DNA of 64,000 bases from Gloeopeniophorella convolvens. Lineage: Eukaryota > Basidiomycota > Agaricomycetes > Russulales. The notes under the pieces were generated by a model, which was given only the letters and a program-made list of their open reading frames with translations, was not told the origin of the DNA and did not search any database. The position numbers and the translations under genes are program-made. The stretch lies in contig WTXD01000004.1 in the NCBI GenBank assembly GCA_022496205.1, forward strand, positions 930,001 through 994,000, written 5' to 3'. Positions 44,701 to 56,762 of this stretch are shown here, one piece after another. Numbering within the stretch: the first letter of the stretch is position 1; each line of letters starts with the position of its first letter.

Positions 44701-47700
44701 AGAAACCTCGAAATATACAACGGTTAAACCTACCCGTGGCAATCTCCGTGAGTCGTTGCAAAGCTGTACCCAGTTCAGACCTTCCTCCTGGAGAGGTATA
44801 TACAGTTGACATACCGGAAAACAAGTGAATATCGGCGGCGATGTCTTTACTCCACTTCAGAACGGAGGCAAGAGCAGACGCCGGTAGACTGGTGACAGCC
44901 GCTTCCTCCGTGAAGTCAGACCTGATATCATCATATATTGTCCTGTGGCCGTTGATCATGATGCTGTCGGTCTGCACGCCCACATCCATGGTGACTGTGT
45001 GCCTCTTGGTGAAGCTCGGGGGTTGCGGACTGACGCCGGCCGACAGACATGCCCTGTTGGACGTCTATCATGAGTGGTGCAGGAACACAGATACACAGGG
45101 TGACTTACACGATCCCCCGGGCTCCCCATTGACGTTGACGCGCGATGCCCCGGCGTTGCAGTTCATTGCCCAAACCATGTACGCCACAGCGGATGAAGTG
45201 TGACCCTTGCTATGAAGTGGGTCAGCCTTGGGGAAACAATGCCAAATGAAAAGCCACACGAACCAAATACAACGCCCAGCCCTCCTCCAGTGGCCAATCA
45301 TGATTGGCAGCCAGCCTGAATGACATGAGCAAAGCGGCATGACAGACAGGCCACCAAAAGCTAACCTGGTAGCGACATCGTATAATTGGAAAGCGTCTCG
45401 GCTGTCTTCAAGGGACGAGAGCTCAGCATCCTACGATGGTGGATTAGCGCGCGATGTACATATGCTGAAATGTCCACTTACCACAAGTGCAACCCAAGTA
45501 CTTGTGTTGACGGGACTTGGAGACAGCCACCTGCGTGCTCAATGAGCAACCATCAATATAAACCAAATGCGCGACGCACCGGCGGATATAGGCCTGATTA
45601 GCTTCAACCTGGTCAAAATACCGAGCGCGTAGCTCATAAGTAACGTGTTCTTCCCGAATGCAAGCAATCATCGCCAAGCTGTGGAAAAAGAGTGCGTATC
45701 GGGTATGTCGATGGCTGTATAGGACATGCATGATCAGATACCCACTAATGTCATGATATGGGCAAGTCTCGGACTGACTTCGGATGCCGGTCTCGGGTCT
45801 CGTAAATGGAAAACCCAAGCTCAGCAGCTTCCCGGACATAGCCCAAGTTGAACAGCGCGACGACCTGTCGCTAGTGTCAACAAAAGCGGGTCATAACGAG
45901 ATCGGTAGGGCTTGCCTTGTATGCATTATACCTGGTGGCAGGTGTGAGCATCGGAGACGGCAGAGAGTGGCCTCGACTCACGAAGACAACCCGATGAGAG
46001 TGTTACTATGGTTGTTTGGAATCTTCGCGAGGTAATCGGCCTCATCAAATGTCTCTGTGGCATAGATTGTCTTCGCAGAATCATTGACCGTGTACCCGCC
46101 AAGTGCGCGGATGCAGTTCAGTAAACCTATTACCGACGACGTCGGTAAATTGTTGATGAACAACGAACGGTGCAGCTTACCCTGGACAAATATCGCAAGC
46201 TCCCCTTGAGGCCACTGCTTCATATCATTGTACGCCTTGAGCGCATCAAGGTGTGAGCACAAAGAGGCGGTCGGATAGTAGATATACGCACCTCCTCCGC
46301 TGAGCTGACGAGATCGTCCACTGAACGTCCCACTGTGAGCGCCCGAGATTCTGAATCTGGAACAAGACGTACGTGGTTCGCCAATAAACAGTCTCGTTTG
46401 GATAGCGTAGAAATTCGCGAAACTCGCATATACCCTGGCAATGTACGCTCAGCGTGTCGAAGAGCCGAACGGGGGGCGACATACCTGTCTCCTGCGCTAT
46501 TGGCATACTTGGTCGCTTCTTCCAGACGAGGAAGGTTCGACCGGATGTGGACATTGTCATACGCGGAGACCATGGAACAGTACAGGACCAGGGACCGGCT
46601 GACCACAGCCATCAGCGCTGCTGACCATCTAGCACACGGGCATCCATACCACTTATCTGCGTTTGTTCCGTGCTGATCGGCTATGCGTAATGCAAGCTTG
46701 CCAAGGTCTACAGAGAACCGATACAGCTCCCTCCGCTCTGCTGCAGCTACATGGACAGTGAGCAAAATGTCACCGGGTCACGGACTCAAATGATGCATAC
46801 CTCCCAGTGCCCAGAAGAAACCCAGCGAGGTCCCAGGAGAGATCCCAGAGCTGAAGCGCAGCGAGTCAACCCAGGGGCGGAAGCATCAATGCCAGTCACT
46901 GTCTTACCGTAGCGCCAGTTGTATCGTCTAAGCAGGCACGTTAAAAAGAGCGCGACGCAAAGAAACAGCATGCATTACCGTCAGCCCAATCACGTCCGTG
47001 AAGCCCTCGCCTGAGCTCCAATATGCGTGCGTGCCCGCATCCCCGAGCAGTGCAACGGCCAGGTCCGTCCGTGGGTCCGTCGCCCGCGGGATCGCGAGGA
47101 TGGCGTCAAAGCCGACAGCGAGGATCTCGTTCTTGACGTGCTCGAACATGTGGTCCGCCTTCTCGCGCGTCGGCGCGGGGTCCAGCTCGACGCCGAGCGT
47201 GTGCAGCGCTAGCAGCGTGTCCTTCAGCGCCGCGTCGAAGTCGTTACGCATCCAGTTGTTCTGCGAACGCAGGCGCAGGAGGAAGGCTTTCTCCTCAGAG
47301 CGTTCTGCTCTTTCGTAGCACGCCTCGATGTACCTGCCAGATCCGCGGTAGTCACCTCGCCATGTGGACAATCTGACTGCGGGTAAGCCGGCAAATACGG
47401 GGCTAGGTCCTATTACAACTCACTCGGCTAACTTTGTATACAGAGAAAATGTCCGAATGGGATCTGTTACCCAGACATCCTGAGGAAGCAGCGATTGTGC
47501 ATTCACGAGGGCTTGGTAGGCCATCTACGCATTTGAGTCAGACATTGAAAGCATCAATGTTAAACCACGCACCTCGTGGGCACCCCGCGCCCAAGCGGAC
47601 TCACCAGCGTCAAGCAAAAGAGACAGAAGTTCCTCGCGCTTACTATGCTCGCGCAGAAGAGGCAGACACCTTCGCGCGGATTAGCGTACATCGAGTACAA

Positions 47701-50700
47701 CGGCTGGCTACGCACCTCTGGGCACGCTCAGCAATCTGATAGATGTCCGGACTCGATTCGTGAAGCATCATCAAGATAATCTGCAGGCCGCCTCAGACAA
47801 GTCGATGACGCAGAATTCGAAAGGGCTTACGCGAAAGGACATCTTGGCAATGAGCTCTTCCGGAAGGCCCATCGCCTCGGCTTCCGCAGCCTGCCGATAC
47901 CGGTCGTGCGCAAAGCTGCACATGTCCCGCGCTCGCTGTACCAGCCAGCCCTCGGCGATGGCGATCTGCAGGCCGCGCATGGACCCGCGCGTCGGGCCCG
48001 TTGACTTTTCCTTGCCCTTCGGAAGGAAGTAGCTCGAGCTCCAGCCTTCCTCTGTGTCAATGTCGCTGCCGCTGCTGCCAGACGGGTCGTCGTGGTCCAT
48101 TACAACAGCAACATCCGTGACTTTGAACCTATAGAATGACAATAATTGGTTAAATGGCGATGCTCAATACCGAGCGGTTGAATACGCACGTCGCGCCGAA
48201 ACACGAAGCCCAGATAAGGTACTTGCGGGCATCATCTGGGAGCTCCTTCAGATGAGCCGTCAGGTACGAGATGTCATTGGGATCAACCACAAGTCTTTGA
48301 GACAAGAGAGATTTCTCGATTGCCAGAAGGTCGTATCTATGCAACTGAAGTCAACCCAGGTCGACGGTGCACAACAGTGAGCAAGACTGACTGCCAGCAG
48401 TTGCGATCCCAGTCAAACGTGATCTACTTGCCGACTCAGCAATCACCGCAGGCGAGACGGCGACAGACTGACCAGGCGTTGGCGTTGCAGTGTCGTGAGC
48501 AGGTTGCGGACCGAAAAGGCATTTCCGGAAGATATGCCGTGGAGAAGACGAGCAAGAGGTGCCACGCTTTCTTTACTTTGGCGCAGGGTGCGCGAGGTCA
48601 ACGAAGCGACAGAGGAGTACGTCAGAGGGTCGAGTTGGATCCAGGTCACTCTGGACCTCCCAAAGAACATTGATCGGACTCGATCGACAATCTCCCTATG
48701 CGCATGTCAGCCATAGCCCCGGAACATCAATGGACATGCTCACGGCTTGTCCTCACGAAGTGTGATGAATATCAACTACGTGGCCTTCAGTGTGACATTC
48801 GCAGGGAGCTGTATGGCGCTTACAATGCGACTTCGAGAGCCGGCGAGCGTATTGACGAGGTCGAGTGACCTGTAGTGGCGTGTCAGCACCACTACCTACA
48901 TGAGGTAACCAACTCGAACGCACGACTCGTCAGCCTCGTGAAGGTCGTCAAGGAACAGCGCAAATAACCGCGTCTCTGCAAGAACAGCAAACACATTCTC
49001 TACCAGAGATTGGAACCGAGCGCGTAGCTCGCTAGTCGTGAGCGTCTCTTGGGGTATGTCAAGACTGATGTCAAAGAGACCAAGGATATCTTGCAGTTCA
49101 GGGACACCTTCATAAAGGAGAGGCACGATGCGCAGCTGTGGTCCCAATTGTATCTTGAGAATTGCAACAAACCGATGCAGATCAGTATGGAAGATCATTA
49201 GTTGGCGAAGCACAGAAGAGAGGCAAGATAGCTATTCGAATAGTGCTTAGCCAGCACTCGAGGCAATCGCGGAGCTGGCGCACCATTGCAGAGAACGGGG
49301 CGGTGACGATGTTCTGGAATTTGGCATGTCCCCAGAGGCCGTACGAGCGCCACTTTGCCTGATTGGCAAGGATCAGAGAGCTTTTGCCAGCTCTGGAAAT
49401 CTCCTTTTTAGGGCGCACGTTCCATGGGAAGAGATGTATCTGCTTACCCTGCTGGTCCAACGACCACAACGCCATGCGCACGAGGCCCACGAGTATGGGG
49501 TGCACCCAACGCGATCCTGCGGATCCCGTCGCTCACCGTAGTTACCGGCGATGTTGCCATCGAGTCGGTCTCAACGGCCTTCGGTCCGTTCTCCTCATAC
49601 GAACCCGGGATCTTCATAGAGGAGCTACTCCGCGAAGACCGGGACGAGCTTCGCCCTTCGCGCGAGCCATCCGAAATAGCAGTCCGCTGGCTGCCGGCTG
49701 AGCCCGGATGGTCAGGCCCCCTGAGCACGCTGTGCCGCGAGTAACTCGTCGAGGCATTCCGGATGACGTTCCGGATCGTCTCGAGTTCCTTTTCCCTGCC
49801 GAACTGCGGCGTGCATGGTCAATCGGGCTGCAAACTCACTGCAGTGTTGCGTTCGGACGTACGAGCATGTTGGGACTCGTGAAGCCCTATGCCGCGTCAG
49901 CAAGTCAGAGAAACCCTGTGCGAGCATCTAAGTTGCGCCTCACCGTGTACCGATCTTCCTTGGCGATGTCGAAAGACGGTATAAGCTAAGACCATCAAAT
50001 CAAACAGTGCATCGTGTCTCCTGCAAAGCGCCGTACCTCTGACGACGCCTCAGAAACAGACAACACGGCACTCGAGAGCCTCTTTTGGCATTCCAGCAGA
50101 TCCGATTTCAGGCCATATGCACTTTGATATCGCGAATCGGGGTTTTTGGAAAGGAGCTAAGCCAGAAGCCGCTGGTAAACCCACGCCCGATGGCAGGTAC
50201 GCAAAGTCACATGCCTTCTCGATGATCTGCGCCAGGACCTGAGGCACGTCTCGTCGCACCTCATGCACCGGCATTGGCCGTTTCTGCGCGATGGAATGCA
50301 AGATCTCCAGCGGGCCGCCTTCGAACGGCAGCATACCCCTGCCAACCAGTAGCGTCCAGAACATAATGCCGAGAGAGTACAAGTCCGTCCGGTGGTCGTC
50401 CGAAGTTGTCTCCATGCTACCAGTCTGTTCTGGAGAGAGATAGCACAGTGCCTCCTTCACCTTGGACTTGTTCTCCTCCTCCAGGCCGTCGGCCTGGATG
50501 ACCAGAGACGACGGCCCGCCGAACATCTCGAGCGAGACGGAACGGTTGCCGTAGTGCACGATACGCACCACACCGGAATGCACATTGATGTGATACGCAT
50601 TTGCGCGCACTGCGGAAAAATCACGGGAGAGCGTTTAGCGGCTCCACAGACGTGGGAAATGGAGCCGGCATACCTTCTCTGTGGACTATTCCCAACCTGG

Positions 50701-51511
50701 TGCACTGGGTTATTGGGGCAACGCGTGTCCGAGGGTTGTTCGGCTCACCTATGCAGGTTCTCTAGACAGTGTGTGGCCTGGATGGCGAACCTGTGGTGCG
50801 GAGTGTCGGTGTACAGAGAAGCGGAGGCGGGAGGGCTCACTCTAAGAAGGTTGCGAGATCCATTGTATCCGTATTTTCCACGTCTCTCATGGTGCTTCCT
50901 TCACCTAATTCCCCCATGAAAACGTCCCCTTGAGAGGCTGGGAAGTGCGCAGGGGTCGGGTCGGCGAGCAGCAAGGCATTAATCCGAGATAGAGGTAGGT
51001 AGCGGGCGAGCAGGTTCGGTCCCGGATGTACCAGAAGCAAGACCACGCAGTCTCCATTGGAGCGCGAGATGGAAATCAAGTCGATAAATCGCAGCATCGT
51101 GCTCAGCGCCTCGGGGGAGGTCTGCATGCGACCGAGGCTGCATACATGTTTGAATGAGACCTTCGCGATTCGGGAGATGGAACGCACATATGGGCCTCTC
51201 GCTGCAGACACATCGAGGCATTCGTATGCGCGGGGGCAATCTTGGCGATGACATTCGTGCCATCCTTCAGACTGCTCCCTTCTGCGAGCTGCGTCAAGCT
51301 CCCGGTGTCCTCCCATGGAACGGCCTGCACACGACCGTGAGCACAAACTAGCCAACCATCGAGACGTGCAGACCTTTTCGAATGCGTATCCGGGGACGGA
51401 GAGGATGCCCTCTTTGAAATATGTGGTGGAGACGGATGGAGAAGCGTACTTTCGGCGGGACTGCGAAGTCCTGGAATCGTCGCGAGCAACGCCAAACACG
51501 GTTTTCTCCAT
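41702..51511 (-). CDS. Group-X hybrid histidine kinase (kinase-like, AAA, GAF, HisKA, REC)
   Basis: Very large two-component sensor of the Chk1/Mak1-3 type, likely feeding a phosphorelay to stress MAP kinases. Start ATG at 51511 (MEKTVFGVARDDS). Order: protein-kinase-like domain (LGIVHREVRANAYHINVH near 50600-50680; YLSPEQTGSMETTSDDHRTD), with HRE in place of HRD; an AAA/STAND-type ATPase with Walker A GPAGAGKSSL (split by an intron near 49430) and Walker B LFALFLDDLHEAD near 48950; a long helical repeat region (about 46-48 kb); GAF domain (IDDPLQRAIIQHSLNTKERV, QSPYRSVVCLPI); HisKA H-box ASMSHELRTPF with phospho-acceptor His at 43996-43994; HATPase (SSTRRFGGTGLGLSICRQLV); and REC with FDHHMPICDGVEAAKRIR and SKPLKK. 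About 30 introns of roughly 50 nt. One base is missing in the GAF domain near 44320. The last exon ends GDLALLLTMYGTPPQGDQN. Confidence 0.9.
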
Positions 51512-52262
51512 ATTAAGGCCTGAGAGTGCGCTGCGTCGCGTTTCGAAGTCCGGGAAGGTGCGTGGTGTCTGGTAGGGGTAGAGTGATGGGTTCCCGTGTC
51601 TAGGGTCGAGGCACAAGTTAATTTTTGGCTATTAGAGCTGGAGCCGGACGATCGTGGAGACGGCGGGGAAGTCAGAGGGAGGAGAACATGATCGAGAGAA
51701 AGGTATCCAGAGGGAGGCTAGGGACAAGAAAGCCGCGGGCGAGTAGGGACGCGGAGGGGTTAACGGAGAAGGAGCAGGGATTGGCAGAGCGAGCTTAAGT
51801 CGCGGGGGGTCTAGATTCCGCCACAGGCCACGCCCCCTGTTGATTGCAGCGCGATCTCACTGATAACTTGACCCACGCAAGCTTCGACTTCGAGCCGGGC
51901 CATACTGTACGTCCACTCTCTCATTCGCGTAGCTAACTGCGCTCTGATCATGACGTCCAAGTTATATTGCTCCATCCACGACGACAGAACACATACTGCA
52001 GGCAAATTCCCTCGGTGGAGGTGGCTCTTCCAACGTGCCTATGACAGAGCTACTACGTCATCGGCTCAGAAACGGCTATTCCGGGGTACGTAACCGCTTA
52101 AGTCCCATCCAAATTCAGTCACGGTTTCTCTCACATGCTTCATCGCGGACCTCTCGCGTATCTCACACAAGGTACCCAGCAAGGCGGCCGTACGATCATA
52201 CATTTTATTAGAAAGAGAAAGAAAAACCAGTGCAGTAGCGGAACAAAGCAGAGCAGACAATC
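51512..52262. other. Intergenic stretch, nothing recognised
   Basis: About 750 bp upstream of the histidine kinase and downstream of SUB2. A purine-rich plus strand near 51650-51790 corresponds to a pyrimidine-rich tract on the kinase's coding strand, a likely promoter feature. Confidence 0.4.
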
Positions 52263-54305
52263 TTAGGAAGTCACTGCACGCAACCCAGTCAGACGCTTTG
52301 CACATAGAGCCGAACCGAAATACTCACTGTAGCTGGCGGGGTCAATGTGATCAGGGAGCTCAGGAACGGCAACCTCGAACCGTGACTGAATAGCACCCAT
52401 CACCTGCTGATCCGCCTCGGACGACACGAACGTAATCGCGAGACCCTTCGTACCAAAGCGACCGGCACGACTGCATACGGACATTAGGCGCAAAGGAGTG
52501 GAGGAACCGAGAAAAAGGCTTACCCGACACGATGAAGGTAGCTATCAGCATCCGGAGGGCAGTCGTAGTTCACGACGATGTTAACACGTTCAACATCGAT
52601 GCCACGCCCGAAGATATCGGTGGCGACAAGAATGCGCTTCTCGAAAGCTTTGAAGGCAGTGTACCGCTTGATTCTACCGACTCGGGTGTGAGCAGCAAGT
52701 TCCTGCATCCGCCCACAAGATCACGCACCGCTCTTCCTGCGCCAGACCAGAGTGAATACTGATACTCGGGAAATTACAGGAGACAAGGAGCTTGTCCAGC
52801 TCGATAGCACGGGCAACAGACTTCACAAAGATGACAACCTATGCATATGTCGTGAAAAAGGTTTCACAAAATGACAATGTATGTGCTCACCTGATTGAAT
52901 TCGAGTGTATCGAGCAGGTCGTTCAACTTCCTATTCTTACTGACCTCCTCCAGCTTGACGTAATGTTGTTGCAGGCCGTGAAGAGTCAGTTTTGTCTCGT
53001 CGTCAACGAAAATTTCCAGGGGCTACAGGATAGCAAGTCAGCATAAAAAACGGACGTGATGAGGTATAACGGACGTTGGCCATGAATTTTTTGCACGTCA
53101 CCCGAATCTCCTTCGCCAAAGTGGCACTGAACATCATAACTTGCTTGTGGTGAGGTGTTGCGCGGAAGATCTCTTGGACGTCGCGGCGCATGTCTGGTAG
53201 GCGATGCCGAGGTAAGATAACACGCCGAAACGAAACGGGCCAACGAAGGGTAGAAGGGCAAACAAATCGCGGAAAAGAAAAAAGGGGATATCAGGCGATT
53301 GGCACTGCCTGCCGTTGACCACGAGATTCGTTCCCGTGTGTGATGACGTCGACCCTCGAAGAGTTGCCTTCTTTCCGCGGTCAAGGTCCCTCGCCGCGAG
53401 CACCCTCAACCGCAACTTGACCCTAAACCCAACGACCGAATCCCGGATCGAAGGCGTGACGCGCGTGATAGGTGCGGGCAGACAGCACCGATAACGGGGG
53501 AGTATTCTTCCACCGGTGAAGGACCAACAACAAACTGGAGGGGGAGCAGGAGTTTGAAGTTGGGTGACTAACCGAGCTGCTCGAGCATCTTGTCGCACTC
53601 GTCCAACACGAAGTGCTTGACGTTTTTGGCATCCAGGACTTTGTCGCGGACAAGAGCATTGAGACGACCAGGAGTTGCGACGACGATATGAGGGCACTTC
53701 GTCTTGTCTTTGAGGAGCTCGGCGTCTTTTGAGACGGGAGTGCCACCGAAGAACGTGCCGACGCGGACGTCAGGCATGTACTTTGCGAAGCGCGTGTACT
53801 CGTTCTTGATCTGGTAGGCAAGCTCCCGGGTGTGGCACAGAACGATGACAGAGACTTCGCCATTGACTGGTTCCAACTGCTGAAGCGTAGCCAAGACGAA
53901 CACAGCCGTCTTGCCGTGACCTGACTTCGCCTGGCAGAGGACGTCCATTCCCAACACAGCCTGGGGAATGCACTCTTGTTGAACTGAGGGCCTTGTCAAT
54001 ACCGAGATGCCACAGAACAGCGCCAAAGCACTCACCCTCTGAGGGATGTTCGAAACCAAGGTCACTAATGGCACGAAGCAGCTCAGCCTTCAGCAGGAAA
54101 TCACTATTCGACTGTGAGCATAGAGAAGCAACGTAAAAAGTGTTCAGACTGACCGGAAACCAGTCGAATGGATGCCAGAGAAGTTCTTCTTCTCCTTGTC
54201 GTCGTCTGCCGCCGCGCCGCCGGTGGCAGCTAGCGTGGCGCCGTTCGGGACCACGTCGTTCTCATCCTCGTAGTCGATAAGTTCGTCGTTGTCGTGTGAG
54301 CTCAT
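52263..54305 (-). CDS. SUB2: DEAD-box RNA helicase SUB2 (UAP56/DDX39B)
   Basis: ATPase of the TREX complex; needed for spliceosome assembly (branch-site recognition) and mRNA export. Start [20 protein letters not shown], then the Q motif region [20 protein letters not shown], Walker [21 protein letters not shown], Ib/II motifs [20 protein letters not shown] and the family's DECD box ([14 protein letters not shown]), motif III SAT, and [20 protein letters not shown] with [24 protein letters not shown] ending. The last exon codes only for the end of SYMTS. The intron after MLEQL, 53572-53194, is 379 nt, about seven times the usual length here, with GT-AG borders. Other introns are normal. About 440 residues, the family length. 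The upstream coding-strand sequence is CT-rich. Confidence 0.95.
53194..53572 (-). other. Unusually long SUB2 intron (379 nt)
   Basis: Donor G|GTTAGT after MLEQL and acceptor TACCAG before ACATGCGCC, phase 1, in frame (L-D-M-R-R-D). It contains several further in-frame stops. It is listed because all other introns measured in this window but one are under 75 nt. Confidence 0.8.
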
Positions 54306-54683
54306 TGTGTTTTGAGGTGTCCGGAAGGGGGAAAGAGTGAAACAAGGAAAGCGTGGCAAGTGGGAGGAGGGAGAGGGTGGGAGTCAACCGCGAAGACGCG
54401 CCTTCGAAAAACAAGGCCACACAACTGACCACGCTTCGGCTTTCTCCGGCACGAAATTCGGGCTTCCTTTTACGGACAGAGGACATTCGCAGTCTGCGCG
54501 CCCAAGTCAAGCTCCAGTTGACTAGTCGCGCATGCAGAGTCGCCTGCACCGCGCGTCGTTATGCTCGTCACTTTCTCCATATGGCCTCCTCGAGCGTCTT
54601 CCTCTTCGGACTTGCAAATGCTCCTGTTATGTTGTACTTTCGCCAGTCACTGCTGAGACTATCCCTGCGTTTCAAACCGTAGG
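54306..54683. promoter_or_regulatory. SUB2 upstream region
   Basis: About 380 bp between SUB2 and the decayed beta-lactamase-like copy. Directly upstream of the SUB2 start the coding strand is pyrimidine-rich (TTTCACTCTTTCCCCCTTCC), a typical core promoter feature of highly expressed fungal genes. Confidence 0.45.
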
Positions 54684-56311
54684 ATGAAGCTCAGTCCCTT
54701 TGTCTCCGTCCTCGCTCTCTCGTGTTTGGGCTTGCAGATGGCGTCACAGCTGAGAACGAATGAACTTTTGACGCGCATAATCCCTCGCAGGCGATGACGC
54801 CCGTCATCACTCCAGAGTTCCGCGAGATAGTTCAAAAGATTGTCGACGTGGAGCACATTCCTGGCCTGGCGTTAGCTGTCGTTAGAAGGGGTTGACCACC
54901 CGAAGTCGGTGCGTGGGGTATACACTCGAAAGAAGAATTTGTGATGCTACAGACGTACTCGTACGTGACTGGCTTCCTTGCGTTTTCATTACTGATTCGG
55001 AACCTTTAGGCACGATTCCTTTCGTCCCGGCGGCCCTAGGGATATTGATCGACGACCATGCTCGCGGAAGGAATGCGACACCGTTTTTACCAGGCCTGTC
55101 AAGTTTAAGGTGGTAGACGAAGCTGGACGACCTCCCGGCGATTGGGAACTTTCCGACTCCTGGGCAAGTCAAAAAGCAAACTTGATTGATATGTTGTCCC
55201 ATGTATCCGGATTGCCAAAGTGCGTCGGATCCGAGTCGCGACCTTAGCTCCGAAGCTCGGCAGTCATTCCAGCCACGATCTAACCTACAAGCATGACCTG
55301 CAGAGTCTTACCGGAAACCCCGGAAACCTGCGTCCCTCTTGTGAGTTTTGTGAGCAGCACCTGTACAACAATCAGGTCTGCAGGCATATCTGTATATATC
55401 TGCGCTATCTGGCGCCGAAATTCAGATGTACATGGTTGCTACGCAAGTCGTTCCAGAACTCTCGGGGATCCGATTCGTGGACTTCGTTCGTGATCGCATC
55501 CTCAAGCCTCTGAACACGACATCTTCCACCTACTCCACCGACGCCGCAATCAAGCCGAGCAAAGTAAGCGAAACTTGGACCTCCTCTGGGCGGTTTATAC
55601 CCCACTGGATTAGGGAGAAATATGTGGATCTCATGGCTGGCTGTAGCGGAGTGGTATCCAACGTGGAGGAATTGGCACGTTGCACCGCCTCATTGCTATG
55701 TACTGGGCTCATACATCAAGATAGAGCGCATGGATTAGCATCTGCATGAATGGCGGTGTCGACCCGCGCACAGACATAACGATTATCCCTGCATCTGCCT
55801 TCGACACCATAACATCTGCTCACAGCATCACCATAAGGAATTCCAGTGATCTGCCGACCTTCTCCACCTGCGATTATGGCATGGGTTGGGGTCGGCGCTT
55901 TTCCTATGACGTGAGCACGTGCCTTATGTCGTGAACACCTGTTTCCGGCTGATACGTGTGCTTCCACGAGATGATACAGCACGGCGGCGCACCGCCTGGC
56001 GTGTCGGCGATGATCGTGACCGCTGCTCCAACAGACGGAATCGCCGTCGTCGTCTTGCGAACGGGACGCTAAGCATACACCAACGATCGGCCTCACATAC
56101 TACATTGCAAGAAAGTTGTTCAGACTGAGCGATGACCTTGACGCAACTCCTGCACTTCCACGCGTCCCTTTGAACCCCACGTCACGGCTGTCCACTCACA
56201 GGCACATAGCGAGCGTAGAATATGTGCTCTCCTCAGTCAACCTCGCTGGGATCTACGACAACTTGGGTTATAGTACCGCGACGCTGCTCAGCGCCGAAAG
56301 GGAGTCGGGTG
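54684..56311 (+). pseudogene. Decayed beta-lactamase-like gene, copy C
   Basis: Homologous along its length to copies A and B at 31.8-36.4 kb, but on the other strand and about 18 kb away. Recognisable pieces in order: signal peptide MKLSPFVSVLALSCLGLQ; VITPEFREIVQKIVDVEHIP then GLALAVVRRG followed at once by TGA; ALGILIDDHARGRNATPFLP; VDFVRDRILKPLNTTSSTYS and SETWTSSGRFIPHWIREKYV; PASAFDTITSAHSITI; YGMGWGRRFSYDV; HGGAPPGVSAMIVTAA; and NLAGIYDNLGYSTATLLSAE. The frame changes several times and stops intervene. The segment that should hold the catalytic SxxK is unrecognisable (around 54960-55030), and the last ~80 residues of the C-terminal domain are missing. Clearly a pseudogene. Confidence 0.85.
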
Positions 56312-56517
56312 TTTTGTTTATTCATCGGTCGGTGTATGAGATGCGTCTTAAAGAGACCGTAGCTATCATCGCTTTGCTCTTGCTTTGTATTTCCCACGGC
56401 TGTGTATCCTTGTAGAGCTTTCTTGTTGTAACATATATACTATATCTTTTAGCACCCCGACGCGGGCCTGGACCCCATAACCACTCACCCCCGGGACGAA
56501 GCATCATTCAGCCACCA

Positions 56518-56728
56518 GAGACCGGTGTGACGAGCAGCGGCATGCCATCCTGTGGTTCTGCAAATAGGGAATAAGGTCTCACGCAGGTGGACCCTGGTCG
56601 TACACGCACTCATCGTGATGGCGGCGACGGGCTGCGCGCGCTGTCCCGCGCGCGACGGCGCAAACTCGAAGCTCGCAACCAGCGCCCTGCGCAGCGCGCG
56701 TCAGTCCCTGCCCCACCAGGCCCCGACC

Positions 56729-56762
<34 letters not shown>

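Noticed and set aside
53194..53572. C/D-box snoRNA in the long SUB2 intron
   Set aside because: A GTGATGA C-box-like match occurs only on the strand opposite to the transcript and no matching D box was found.
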